From: Dictyophora rubrovolvata
Lineage: Eukaryota; Basidiomycota; Agaricomycetes; Phallales; Phallaceae
Assembly: GCA_029959195.1 (NCBI GenBank)
Contig: CP114127.1
Span: forward strand, 1,178,001-1,242,000
DNA: 64,000 nt
Direction of reading: 5' to 3'
Both the position numbers and the translations under genes were made by a program. Each line of letters opens with the position of its first letter. The first letter of the stretch is position 1. The notes under the pieces were generated by a model. The model was not told the origin of the DNA. It did not search any database and worked only from the letters and a program-made list of their open reading frames with translations. This document shows positions 19,174 through 30,535 of this stretch, one piece after another.

Positions 19174-21198
19174 ATGAGCTCTGTGTTAAAAGTGTCGAGC
19201 CGGAATCGTGGTGAGCACTAATTATTTCTCACTTCGGGATATCACCATCTTAATATCTCCTCGATACATGAACTTTTTTTCACCGCAAAGTATTGTGTCG
19301 CTCATTTGCCACAGCTACAGAGCCACCCGTCCGACACTACGGCGGTCTTAAAGACCAGGTGTATTCCCTTGTCATCATTTTGTCAACACAGCTAATATCC
19401 ACGATTATAGGACCGTATATTCACCAATGTATACAGCCGTCACGACTACGGAATCAAAGGTGCCATGGTGCGTACACAGGGTTCTGCCGAAACTTTCCCC
19501 TGCGCACATCTAATCTACTTTCAGAGTCGTGGGGATTGGCACAGGACGAAAGAGATATTATTAAAGGGCGACTCATGGATAATTCAGACAATGAAAGATT
19601 CTGGATTGCGCGGCCGCGGTGGCGCAGGGTTTCCCAGTGGTTTGAAATGGAGTTTTATGAACAAGCCAGGCTGGGAAAAGGATAAAAGGTTGGCTGCAAC
19701 GTTTGAGGGTTTAGTCGTGTTGTATTTTTAAGCATCTTGTAGACCACGATACTTAGTCGTTAATGCCGATGAAGGGGAACCGGGAACGTGTAAAGACCGT
19801 GAAATCCTCCGTGGGGATCCCCACAAGCTTGTTGAGGGCTGTCTCGTTGCCGGACGTGGAATGAACGCTACCTCTGGTAAGTGTTTCTTTCCAGTATCTT
19901 CGTTGTATTTCAGGTGGATTTATGGTTGCACTACTATAGCTTACATTTATATTCGCGGTGAATTCTATCAAGAGGCAATGCACTTGCAACAAGCTATCAA
20001 TGAGGCCTACAAAGCTGGATTTTTAGGTCCCAATGCTTGTGGCTCCGGTTATAGCTTCGATGTTTATGTCCATCGTGGCGCAGGTGCTTATATTTGTGGC
20101 GAGGAGACTGCTTTAATTGAAAGCTTGGAGGGCAAACAAGGGAAACCTCGGTTGAAGCCTCCATTCCCTGCTGACGTCGGGTTATTTGGATGCCCTACAA
20201 CTGTCGCCAATGTTGAAACTGTCGCAGTGGCACCTACAATTTGCCGTCGCGGTGCAACGTGGTTCGCTGGTTTTGGACGACAAAGAAACCAAGGCACAAA
20301 GTTGTTTTGCGTCAGCGGACACGTCAACAACCCATGTGTAGTTGAGGAAGAAATGAGTATTCCCTTGAAGGAACTGGTTGAGAAACATTGTGGCGGTGTT
20401 AAAGGGGGCTGGAACAATCTACTCGGCATTATACCTGGCGGATGTTCGGTTCCCGTTTTGCCAAAACATAAATGTGAAGAAGTTCTGTGCGTTTTTAAGT
20501 CGTCTTTTGTACTTTTTTACTCTTGTTGTCTAAACTGTTACGTGATGCAGGATGGATTATGATTCGTTAAAAGACGCACAAAGCGGTCTTGGAACAGGCG
20601 CTGTCATTGTCATGGACAAAACTACTGACATTGTCAAAGCGATCGCTCGTTTCTCACACGTTCGTTATTTTTTGCGTTAAGGGTTTTTTTTTGACTGAAC
20701 GAGATACAGTTTTACAAACACGAATCATGTGGACAATGCACACCGTGTAGGGAAGGAACAACATGGATGATGAACATGATGGATCGCATGGTAGAAGGTC
20801 GTGCTCACCAGCGCGAAATTGATATGTTGCTCGAATTAACGTACGTCAATATTTTCACTGTCCGGCAAATGCACCGTCTGAGATATTGTTTAGTAAACAA
20901 GTTGAAGGTAAGACTATCTGCGCCTTAGGAGATGCAGCTGCTTGGCCAATCCAAGGCCTTATGAGACATTTCCGTGAGTCAGCTCGTCTGCTCAGCTCCA
21001 GAGAGCGCTTTTATAAAGTATTTAGGGCCCGAAGTCGAGGCTCGCATCTCAGCCTTCCGAAGTGAACATGGACCTGTGCTGTTCGGTGGACGTTTAAGAT
21101 CGCAGACAGACCCAGGACTTGCTCTTCCCGATAACATGGGTGGCTATCTCGAAGATGACGCTGCTCGGACTTCTGCTACGACCCCGATAGTTTCATAA
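19174..21198 (+). CDS. NDUFV1: NADH dehydrogenase flavoprotein 1 (51 kDa)
   Basis: The FMN- and NADH-binding subunit of mitochondrial complex I, carrying iron-sulfur cluster N3 in the matrix arm. Ten exons (19174-19210, 19291-19358, 19411-19467, 19525-19688, 19743-19876, 19940-20486, 20551-20659, 20710-20840, 20894-20973, 21026-21198) give 499 residues. A short Arg/Ser-rich mitochondrial presequence precedes [10 protein letters not shown] (NADH site), [10 protein letters not shown] (FMN site), [10 protein letters not shown] and the cluster cysteines [10 protein letters not shown], with the fourth in T-I-C-A-L-G-D. The fifth intron must use the acceptor at 19939 rather than two earlier AGs, otherwise a stop enters. 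The C-terminus has about 35 extra residues beyond the animal protein. It is convergent with the phosphoesterase gene, 170 bases away. Confidence 0.97.
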
Positions 21199-21368
21199 GA
21201 GAACATTCCGGTAGCAAACTAGTACCATAATACACATAAACGTTCGAGCAGCCAATAAAGAAAAAAAAGTAGCACACTGCGCTTATTAAGTTGGTCGGAC
21301 TTCAGATACATTATACATTTATGAGTCTCGTTTTGTCACGCATACAAGAGACACCTATACGAATTCAT

Positions 21369-23105
21369 CTACAAAATAGAGGAATAGATAACAAGGGCAG
21401 CAAGCATTGGTAAAGCGTATGTTACCATCAAATTAGAAGCTTTTGAGGTTGTGGGAGATGAGCCTGGAGCAGGAGCAGTGGCTGAAGCATTTAATGGCCC
21501 ACTAGCGGGAACTTGGTCACCAAGATCCGTCAAATTGATGGGCATCGGGGCGTTTGCAGAGGTAAGGTTGAGATTGACGGTGGGTGCAACAAACACTTTT
21601 CCTCCTCCTGCACCGACGGCAGACATATTTGGAGCTGTAAATGGAACATAGGCATTCGCATTTAGAGCACCTGGAATCGGTCCACTGATGTTAGTTAAGG
21701 GAATAGCATCACCAGTGACATTGACATTCTGCCAACCGGTTGCCTCGGCGACGAAAGAAAATACATTAGCCATAGTTCTGTACAACCATTCCATATTAAG
21801 ATCATATCATCACTCAGTTTTGGTGATAAATTAAAAAAAAACATACGCATTTGTATCACCTCTTCCAAGTGAGCCTAGACCCCAGTTACTTTGGACAGTA
21901 CTTAAAATGGAATAATGGGTATAGTATGTGGAATCTGTGGTTCCGCGAAGTTTTTCTGGAATGCCGTTACCCAGGAGCAGAGTAAAGACTTGATTATTGA
22001 CCGTATCCGTCTCATTTTCGTCGAACGTAAGCATAATCACCGTTCGGTTGTCATTAAAGGCCGTGTTATTGAGAAGAGGAAGGAGCCAGAATTGAATCCA
22101 TTGCGCGCCATAGTCAATATTTGTGTCATGAGCATCGTCAACCAGATTTGGAGTTATGAAAGCCCATTGTGGAATGGCAGATGCATTCACGTCAGCGGCA
22201 AACCCATTGAAATTACGGATCCGAGATGCTCGGGAAGGAATGGAGGCAACGGAGTCGAAGATAATCAACGGGTTGTGTTTACGTACATAGTAAGTGTACG
22301 GGGGATCTGAGGGTTCTACATAGTCTGGTTGTGTGAAACTAGTGAACGTGAACCACATGAGTACTCTACCACAAAATCCTCATAGCTTACTTGAAACCTT
22401 GGAATCCATCTGTTGGCATAGACTCCTGATATTCGGCCCACGAAATGTTCTTATCCTCCAACAAATCGACAATCGTTGATATACTAAATTAATCAGTATC
22501 TGTGCACAGTTAAGCAAGAGAGAAGACCAGGTTATAACTTACTTGCTCGGAATGTTATAAAGGTCGTCGTCATGCATTCCGAAGAAATCGCCGCCAACTG
22601 AAGCAACATAGTTGGGTTCAGAGGGGTGCGTTAAAGCAAAATATTGATCAAGGACAATCCCTTGTTTTGCTAAATCGAGAAAAATAGACTTCCTTCAAGT
22701 GTAAGTTTTACATAGGCACCACTATTAGATGGAGATACTGACAGTGCTGTTGGTCGTGGCAAAGTCAGTGTTTTCGAACCAAATCTGATCGAATTTAAAA
22801 ACTCCTCCTTTTTGCAAGGCTTCTTCTGTTGCTGACTTACCTGGAGAAAGCGATCGAATACTCTTCCAGGGACAACGTCGCTTTTGGGAAGAGTACCATT
22901 GCTGGGCTGTCCAAAGTTTGGCGATGGAATCAAAGGACCACTAGAGGGTGCTTTGAAGGTTGGGACCTACATAGAAGTCAAGTCATGAAAATGCGATCCC
23001 AGTCACCGATGAGGCACATACTTGAGCCGCAAAGACAGCGGCGGGCAAAGTCCAAGGAAGGAAAGTCGATAAGGAAAACATGACGAGACAGTAGACTTCA
23101 CACAT
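21369..23105 (-). CDS. Secreted GPI-type phosphoesterase / acid phosphatase
   Basis: Seven exons (23022-23105, 22841-22966, 22743-22784, 22543-22688, 22391-22483, 21847-22338, 21369-21777) give 463 residues, or 455 from a second ATG at 23081 that starts a better signal peptide. After the signal comes the phosphoesterase core of the PF04185 type: W-F-E-N-T-D-F near residue 75, then T-H-P-S-E-P-N-Y, G-G-D-F-F-G-M, D-A-H-D-T-N-I-D-Y-G and L-T-F-D-E-N-E, which hold the metal and phosphate ligands in this family. The C-terminus is Ser/Thr/Pro-rich and ends in a hydrophobic segment, as in GPI-anchored wall enzymes. Fungal relatives are annotated as acid phosphatases or phosphatidylglycerol-type phospholipases; the substrate cannot be told. 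Several N-x-S/T sites are present. Confidence 0.85.
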
Positions 23106-23971
23106 CTTGGAGCTTCCTTTGGTGGCCGTTTATATGTATTGTCATTGACGAAGGGGGGCATTAGCCACCATTAAGGAATGGGTAATCAATAACTTGATTA
23201 TTCGAGCTTCGATCAGCGCGGAAGTGAGATATCAAAGATATCAAAGGTATCAGAGGAGAAACTTTCCCCTTAAAGACGAATATCAATGACTGGGCTACCT
23301 ATAGGAATAGCTTACTCTTGTGGGCCGACGAAAAATTGCTTCTTTGGCGGTAAGACAATGTTATTTTCACCATGACATCTGGACATGAACTACTGAACCA
23401 ATAAGAGCATGCACGTGTTGTCTATGCTGCTCATTTGAAGCGCATGAACGTCTGATTTCCGCGCCTATAAGCCCTACACTAAAATTAGCCGGCTAATATT
23501 TCAAGATGGTGCCCTTGGAAAAAAAGAACAAGATGGAGCAAGAAACGTGACGAAGAACCGAGATCGTGCGTGAATCAAAATGAGCCAACCACGTCCGAAC
23601 AAGCAAGCCAGTGAATGTTGTAGTTATGACACGCGACAGCGACAGCAGTAGTGAGAAGAAAATCCTCAACTGCCTTGAAAATACCCCGTTGACGGTTGAA
23701 CATATGGTCCCGCTGATCTCATGCACCACGCATCAGACATGTGAGCATGATAGGTATAATTGGGGTTTAAGTTCAGTGATGCCAGCGTAGACTGCTTCAG
23801 AGCAATCGTTTGCGGCTAAACGAGTTTTGCAGGTCGTACTTAAACTTCAGGCGAAGAGCGTGGACTTCGGCTTAGTGAAATTAGAAACGTCCAACTGCTA
23901 AAAAAAAAATATGAAATATAAGAAAATTCAGTAGTAACAAAAGGGAAAATGAAAGCGAAGGATAATAAATA
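23106..23971. other. Intergenic, phosphoesterase promoter side
   Basis: An 866-bp gap. Upstream of the phosphoesterase it has the AT-rich stretch TTTATATGTATTG near 23130. The 3' part is the downstream flank of the dual-specificity phosphatase. No gene is seen. Confidence 0.45.
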
Positions 23972-26306
23972 TCAAGTCCAGTCACCGCTCTCCAAGCCAG
24001 CTTTACTAACTCGCCGGGAAGGTTGTAGGGTATTCTCATCAACAGGTGCTCTTCTTTTATGTCGATATCGCCCACTGCTATCTTTGATCTCCAACTCTTG
24101 ACCTTGATCGCCCACCCGGGCAACTAAAGTGTCACTCGCCCCTGTCGAATTTGACCCTATATCGGGAGTCGATGTAAGACCCGGAGGCAGGCTTTCCCGC
24201 ATATGCGCATTACGCCGCGCACCAGGCCCATAGCCATAATTCGTGCCATAACCATGTCCATCACCGGGACCTTCGTCATCGTCTGTCTTTGGGACAACCC
24301 CAACAGATTTTCCACCCAGTTCTTGTTCTTCAAAATTCATCAACTCAGACACAAATCCAATATTCGGTGAAATGCCTTTACGTCGTTCAAGAACAAAAGC
24401 GTACGCCTGCGATAGTGTCCAGTGATTGGCATGAATTAAATAGGCCATGACAGCTGTCACTGAGCGCGATTTCCCAGCCTTGCAGTGGACATATGTTGGG
24501 GAGGAGTGAAGACGAGCGTCATCTAAGAAAAATTAAGACATTTAAACTCGTCAGAGGACAATACTCACCTAAACATTCGCATACTTCACGCACTCCTTGG
24601 TTAACGTTTTCTTCTTCAACTGTATCTCGCATGGCAATTTTTATATAACGCTCAAATGAGTTTCTGAGATCTAAGCCATGATCATCAGGATCGCATTCGG
24701 CAGCGAGATTTAATATTCGCTTTACGCCTAAATCCTGCAACTCCTTGACGTTTTCTCTTGTTATTAATTCGGAGCCCAAGAATAAAAAATTAGGTAAAAT
24801 GCAGGATACCGTAAACGTAGGCACCTCGGATGTCGGTGATGTTGGAAGTGGTCGAGCAGTCATAGGCGAAGTTGGACGGAGAATTTGCGGGCCAGATGTT
24901 GCAGTAAAATAAGCGGTAACAGGCGTCCGTGACGAGCCTTCTTCGGCACCTTGGTCCTGATACGTGAAGGAAGAGTTGTCACCGCGTAAACTCAGACTCA
25001 GAAATGAGGGAGAACGAGGGGAGGATACTTGTTTGGATGATCCCTCCAAAGGAGCAGGTAAAGTGAGCATGCGAGATATTGTTGCATGGGGAGGGTTTTG
25101 AGTCTTTATGGAGAGTCTTCCAACAAAAGACGTATCGAGCCGATGGAGGTTTGGAACACTTGCTTTGCGGATGCTGTATGAAGGAACGTCATGGAGGTTA
25201 GGTTGCGATGCGCGGTGATGTAGTTGCTTCCCAGGAGGAGGAGTGTGTGTGACAACAGTATCGAGAAAGGGTTTCGTAAAAATGGCAAACTGGCTGGGGG
25301 TATTGTTCGCGTCTAACATGACAGATTTCGGAGACGAATCCGGAGAACTGCTTGTCACTGACGGAACGACTCGTGGTGTACGAGAAGTACTATCTTCGGT
25401 TTGCGGGGAAGGGGTGGATCTGGGTGATTGAGAGAGAGGGGAGGAATGTTTGACAATGGAAGATGAAACGATGGCAGCGATTGGGGAAAAATGATAGTTA
25501 TCGTCCTCATAGTTGTCTTCTTCATCAGAGGTAAGATATGAACGGAAGTTTGGTATACGACGGAATGCATTAATACCACCATGCAGATACATGACCGCAT
25601 TAGGTGTGCTTTGAAATATGCCATCAATTAGGGAAAGTAAATTCCAAGACAGCGCCGAGTCACGTTCGCGATCATCCATGTCCTCATCGTAAATAATTAC
25701 GACACCGTCCCAAGGACCCTGTTCTGACAGCAAATCGTCCCATATTCGCCTCCCGGCTTCGGTAGTGACGAAGCTACGCAGGGAATGAACAGAAGTAACG
25801 CCACCGGGTGCCTTACGTTGGCGTTTGAGCATGAGAGATGGTATAATAATGTTGACACTTTCCGAAATGCGGGACGAATGGAACAGAGTGGTGCTGCGAG
25901 TGTCAATGAGAAGCGGCCGCCTTGGAGATGATAATCTACGGACAAGGGATTCGGGATAAATGACGCGGAATGGATTGACCGCAACAGGGCTACAGACAGT
26001 TGGAGAAACAACAATCGGTGACCGTTGTCCCTGTCGTGAGGAAGACGATATAGGACGAAGCTGTAGGTTTAGATGTACACTTCGCCGCAACTTCTCCAGA
26101 ACAGCCAAGTCCTGGGCGAGTTTTTCATCGCCATCTGCAAATGCTGAGAAAGTTATAGACTCTGAGCTAGTTGAGCTGAGCGGAGTGTAATATTCGTCCG
26201 GAGTATCAGGCGAAATTATGAAATCATTGTTCAAAGAGTGTGCGTTGGGCGAAATAGTCAGCGTTGGTAGACGTCTAGGCGGCAGCTTTGTAGGCAGACT
26301 AGCCAT
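23972..26306 (-). CDS. Rhodanese plus dual-specificity phosphatase
   Basis: A MAP-kinase-phosphatase-type protein of 762 residues in two exons (24569-26306 and 23972-24522). Residues about 120-260 resemble a rhodanese/CDC25 fold (L-L-I-D-T-R-S, later W-D-G-V-V-I-I-Y-D and V-M-Y-L-H-G-G), as in MAPK phosphatases, where it docks the kinase. A long Ser/Pro-rich linker follows. The catalytic domain begins near residue 510 (I-L-P-N-F-L-F-L-G-S) and, across the intron, has the active-site loop V-H-C-K-A-G-K-S-R-S with the nucleophilic Cys and Arg. The C-terminal tail is disordered and charged. The start ATG at 26306 was preferred over in-frame codons further upstream that read a poly-T/poly-A run. 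It is divergent with ARPC5. Confidence 0.87.
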
Positions 26307-26510
26307 CAAAGGAGATACCTTTTTTTTTTGAAAAAAAAAAGACAAGGCAAAAAAAAAGAGGCAAAAGTGCCCTTTCTGGAGTTGTATATGTAAAGTGCTA
26401 AGCTGCAGTCCTAGTCGAGCGGGAATAACACGTATATTACAAATCTCAGTTACATAATCGATCCAGTCTCTGCTTCTGCCCTACACACAATCTATTCGTA
26501 CTAGATCTTC
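26307..26510. promoter_or_regulatory. Divergent promoter phosphatase / ARPC5
   Basis: A 204-base region between diverging start codons. It contains a T-run directly followed by an A-run (about 26319-26340, ten each around one G), a symmetric poly(dA:dT) element of the kind that excludes nucleosomes. Confidence 0.55.
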
Positions 26511-27161
26511 ATGGCAGACCGAGCTTTCAGAAAGATCGATATCGATATTTATGACGAGGATGTGTTGCTGGATTCAGAACTTTACGAGTCTGATCCACGA
26601 GATGCACACCAAGCCCTAAGCGATGCGAGGCAAAAACAGGCTACTGTAAGAACACATTTGTCCAAGTGAGTTCTGATGCCGTATTGTCAGAAACATGCGG
26701 AACCGTTTTTTCTGTGCTAACAGAGGTGACACTTCTGGCGCATTATTCACCATATTAGATGGTGCACCTTATGGCCCCAATGTTGAGGATGCAAAGGCAC
26801 GTCGTAATGCGGTGCTGTCCAAACGACATTGACATCCCTGATTTTCATTTCAGAATATTACTTTACAATCCCTATTATCTATCCTTAATTCGACCAAGTC
26901 AAGTGATATCCCGACGATAGTGAAGACTCTGGATTCAGATTTGCAGGATACTCTGATGAAGTACATATACAAAGGCATGGCGATGTCTGGGGCCAATGAT
27001 GTCTCTGCTAATGTGCTTTTGACATGGCATGAAAAAGTGCACACAGCCTTTTCTTTTCTTTATCTGACATATAACAACTGACATTTTTCAATACCTAGCT
27101 GACAGAAATAGCCGGGACTGGATGTATTGTACGAGTTATGACAGACCGTAGGGCCGTATAA
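26511..27161 (+). CDS. ARPC5: Arp2/3 complex subunit 5 (p16-ARC)
   Basis: The smallest subunit of the actin-nucleating Arp2/3 complex. Four exons (26511-26665, 26724-26796, 26854-27036, 27099-27161) give 157 residues, the usual length. The start F-R-K-I-D-I-D-I-Y-D-E-D and the C-terminal L-T-W-H-E-K-L-T-E-I-A-G-T-G-C-I are typical of the family, and A-P-Y-G-P-N lies between. The second intron begins with GC instead of GT (AAG followed by GCACGT); using the nearby GT breaks the frame, so this is a GC-AG intron. It shares a 204-bp promoter with the phosphatase on its left. Confidence 0.95.
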
Positions 27162-27506
27162 CATGTTGTACATTGTTATTGATAATACGTTCATACGGGA
27201 GCGTTGACGAATCCTTTGATCTTTGATGCGGGCTGATTAGAGCTTTTGGGCATCGTTTCCTATCGTTTCCCTCCATTATAAATATTATTTATTTACGTAG
27301 ATGTACCAGTTAAAATGCCGACAGTACTAAACGTACTAGGCACTATTCGGTAATGTCTATGATGCTGTGTGTAACGTATGAATTGGAGCTTGGAGACTTA
27401 AAAATGACAGCATGGGTCTGAATATCCTAGCGTATCCCGACACGCCGCCGGATATTCATATACTCACATTCCGTTTTGCTTCCCCGTCGTCACCATCTAT
27501 CTTCAA
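27162..27506. other. Intergenic ARPC5 to PCT1
   Basis: A 345-bp gap with terminator of ARPC5 and promoter of PCT1. No further feature is seen. Confidence 0.5.
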
Positions 27507-29008
27507 ATGTTGCACGGCAAACGATCTTTTTCATTGACGAAGCATACACATCTGGACTCCCCGGCTTACGACGCAAGCGAAGGTAAATGTCTTCTCCCCA
27601 TAAGCTTTCTTGCCCCGTTATCGATTTGTTGTTGTTATCAGAGGACAATGATCCACTCACCGATGACGGTGGGTCCACGATGTCAATAACTCCTTCAAGA
27701 ACACATCATGGAAACGCACCACCATCCTCACTAGCGGTGTCTTCTGGTTCCAATGTTCCTACTGGCTCTGCCGGTCGAGCACAGCTGTTCCAGATGAAGA
27801 GAACCCAACCTCACGTTTATCAGTCACACGTGCACCCCCATACGCACCATGCATCTCGCATCACCGCCATCCTTTCCTCGGATATTGATGACGGTGTCGA
27901 TTCTCCGACGTATGACGGCGACGTAGAATCCAGCTCAACTGCGGTAGCAAAAGAGAGAGACCTTCCCTCCAGTTCTGGTACACCTTTGGCATCCCCTGTC
28001 CTTGGTACATCAAACGAAATGACCCTTATGTCAAATCTCACCCTCTCTACTTCGCAACATGAATATCAGGATGAAGTAAGTGCCGCTAACCACCGAACTG
28101 CAGAACCAACTCCAACGACCACCTCCCCTGGAGATATTATCAATAATTCTGAGATTACTGCATTCAATACAGTCACTTTGACCGAGGAAGAGATTCAATC
28201 CTGGGTTAGGAATATCATTCGTGAATCCAATCCTGGCAGGTCTTTCACTATCAGCCCCCCACCAGTAGGGAGACCCGTAAGGATTTATGCTGACGGTAGC
28301 GTTCTGAATTTCCTACTCTGATATATGGCCTCAGGTTGACAAAATGAGCTAGGTGTATATGATCTGTTCCATTTCGGGTAAGGCTCTTACTCCTTCCTTC
28401 TGAATAATACTTTGATTTCTACGCAATTTCGTCAAGGCATGCGCTACAGTTACGTCAAGCCAAATTGTCTTTTCCGTCGGTTCATCTGATGGTAGGTGTA
28501 TGCTCGGATGAAATAGTCAGCTTGCACAAGTCAGATACAGCGATGAACCATGAGGAACGGTCAGTAGCTTTGATATTTCACTTTCGTTGTTTCGACTCAA
28601 ACGACTGTTTTGCAGTTGTGAATCTGTCCGACATTGCCGTTGGGCGGATGAGATTGTTAAGGAAGCGCCGTGGGTGATAGACCAGCCCTTCTTGGACAAA
28701 TGGGCAATTGACTATGTCGCACACGATGAGGCCCCATATGCTAGCGCGGACCATGATGATGTGTACGCTTATGTGAAATCCCAAGGTCAGGAATTTCAAA
28801 AAATTATGATTATAGAGCTTTATTTAAAGGCGAGATATACATAGGCAAGTTTTTACCTACTAGAAGAACCCCGGGTATATCGACCTCAATTCTATTGGAA
28901 CGTATCGTGCGCTACTACCGCCAAGGAACTTTTGATGCAAAGTTGGAAAAAAATGGGCATAGCGAGTTAAAAGTGCAAGGGTCCAAATATGATAGCAACC
29001 GAGAATGA
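27507..29008 (+). CDS. PCT1: Choline-phosphate cytidylyltransferase
   Basis: Makes CDP-choline from CTP and phosphocholine, the rate-setting step of the Kennedy pathway, at the nuclear and ER membrane. Six exons (27507-27582, 27642-28295, 28353-28377, 28437-28559, 28616-28785, 28845-29008) give 403 residues. A Ser/Thr/His-rich N-terminal extension of about 230 residues precedes R-I-Y-A-D-G-V-Y-D-L-F-H-F-G-H, holding the nucleotidyltransferase HxGH motif; exon 3 of only 25 bases codes for its middle. Then follow R-Q-A-K, M-V-G-V-C-S-D, W-V-I-D-Q-P-F, H-D-E-A-P-Y and the signature R-T-P-G-I-S-T-S. The region after the last motif is short and basic, so the long amphipathic membrane helix of animal enzymes is not obvious. 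The ATG at 27507 is the first in frame. Confidence 0.95.
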
Positions 29009-29174
29009 GAACATAGCTGTTCAATAAAATCTTCGGTTAGACCCACCCATTTTAACACCTTAACTGAAGCGGTTTACATAGCAATACACGGTCTCCTATA
29101 ATAATAATGTCAGGTTTCAAATGTATATGAATTTAGTGAAAGCAAAGGAATACAAAGTGGGAAAGGCAGATAAG

Positions 29175-30257
29175 TTATTTTGTAGATGCAGGATTAGCAA
29201 CGTAATCCCTTGTCAAATCGATGTCTTCTTTTAGATGAACATTCGTAATGCGAGTCTGCCGCTGGCGGATGGCTGCTCGCTTCCCTTTTTTCTTTCCTAT
29301 GGGTGGCTTAGGTATAACAGTTTCTGAGGCTGTTGCCTGCAGACCCTCTATAGTAATTGTAAGCAACTTATTCATAATGGTAATATAGAAAGACCGACCG
29401 GAGGCTAGCGACTTAAGAAGATCAGCATCCTCAGGAACAACCAATGATCTCCAAAGATCTTGGAACTCTATACATTTTGAACAGAGTTCTAGGACAGACG
29501 TGTCGATGGGCATATCACGTCATGAATACACACCTTGTTCTACAGGCATGCCGCCAGCTTCCTCAGTTGCCTTGACTTCATTCCAAAACACAAGGCGCAT
29601 CTGTCCGTCTTTCGCCGTCCTTGTGACAAGAACTTCGCCTTCCTTTTCCAGCTCCTCAATGGCCTGCGGTGCTTCCTTCCAGGATTCCTTCAAAGACCGA
29701 ACTGAAAGACCGCCACCGTTACGGGTATGACGCTGGATCTCAGTTAAGAGGGCGGCCTTAGTTGTGAAAGTATAATCATGCTGAGTAAATTAGTTCAAAA
29801 ATCAAATCAAATCCTAGAGATAATGATCGGTACTCGATATGAATATAGGTCTGTTTTTGGATCATAAATAATGCGATCATGAGATTTGAACTTTTCAAGA
29901 AGGATCGGATCGGAAAATAAAGATGTGTCAGTGACAATTGCTAGCTCTTGAAGCCGCATTGGATTTCCATGATTCTTAACAATAAATATATTTAAAGCCC
30001 AGACGAACTAAATGTGATAAAATAATATATTACCTTCAAATAATTGACAGCGTATACTAATTGGGTCATGGTATTCTGACCGGTACCGGTGTCTGCTGGC
30101 TGTGAGTATACCACATCTATAGAATACCTCTGATGAGTTATTACCAACTGCTTATTACGCAGGAGACATTACTGGTCTTAGGTTTTGACTTCTTTTGCTT
30201 TTTGAACGGAGGCTCGTCTGTGTTTGAGCTTACGGGAATGATCGTCGGTTGAGACAT
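29175..30257 (-). CDS. TFA2: TFIIE beta subunit
   Basis: The small subunit of general transcription factor TFIIE, which helps recruit TFIIH and open promoters for RNA polymerase II. Six exons (30159-30257, 30034-30129, 29834-29974, 29534-29780, 29399-29467, 29175-29347) give 274 residues. A Lys-rich N-terminus leads to the first winged helix (L-V-Y-A-V-N-Y-L-K, L-Q-E-L), then the second, starting H-D-Y-T-F-T-T-K-A-A-L-L and containing G-G-L-S-V-R-S-L-K-E-S-W and L-V-F-W-N. E-F-Q-D-L-W-R follows, and a basic helix (G-K-K-K-G-K-R-A-A-I-R) leads to T-N-V-H-L-K, as in the human protein. The stop is 166 bases from the end of PCT1, so the two genes converge. Its start is 278 bases from PAN3. Confidence 0.9.
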
Positions 30258-30535
30258 TGCGCGTAGATGACTATGTACCATGCAACAGAGCAGACGGTGT
30301 GGCAGAAAGGAAACGCTTTCAATGTGAAAGTGTGACACATGTGTGACAGATGTGCACGTGACTGACGTCATGAAAGAATAACCGGTTTCGGCATTTACCG
30401 AAGGCGCCTCTAGAAAGCTTTGATAATAACGATTATTAGTACGTGATCGTCCACTCAGCGACCCCAGTGAGCTCAGCGAGCGATTGCACACACCTCTGAG
30501 CTGTAGGACTCGATTAGCTGCACTCTGTATCGCAC
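30258..30535. promoter_or_regulatory. Divergent promoter TFIIE-beta / PAN3
   Basis: A 278-base stretch between diverging start codons of two RNA-biology genes. It holds several CACGTG/TGACGTCA-like words near 30351-30370 (GCACGTGACTGACGTCATG), which would suit bZIP or bHLH factors. Function is inferred from position and motif only. Confidence 0.45.

Noticed and set aside
21369-22310. Plus-strand frames at 21451-21651 and 21915-22310
   Set aside because: They are antisense shadows of phosphoesterase exons.
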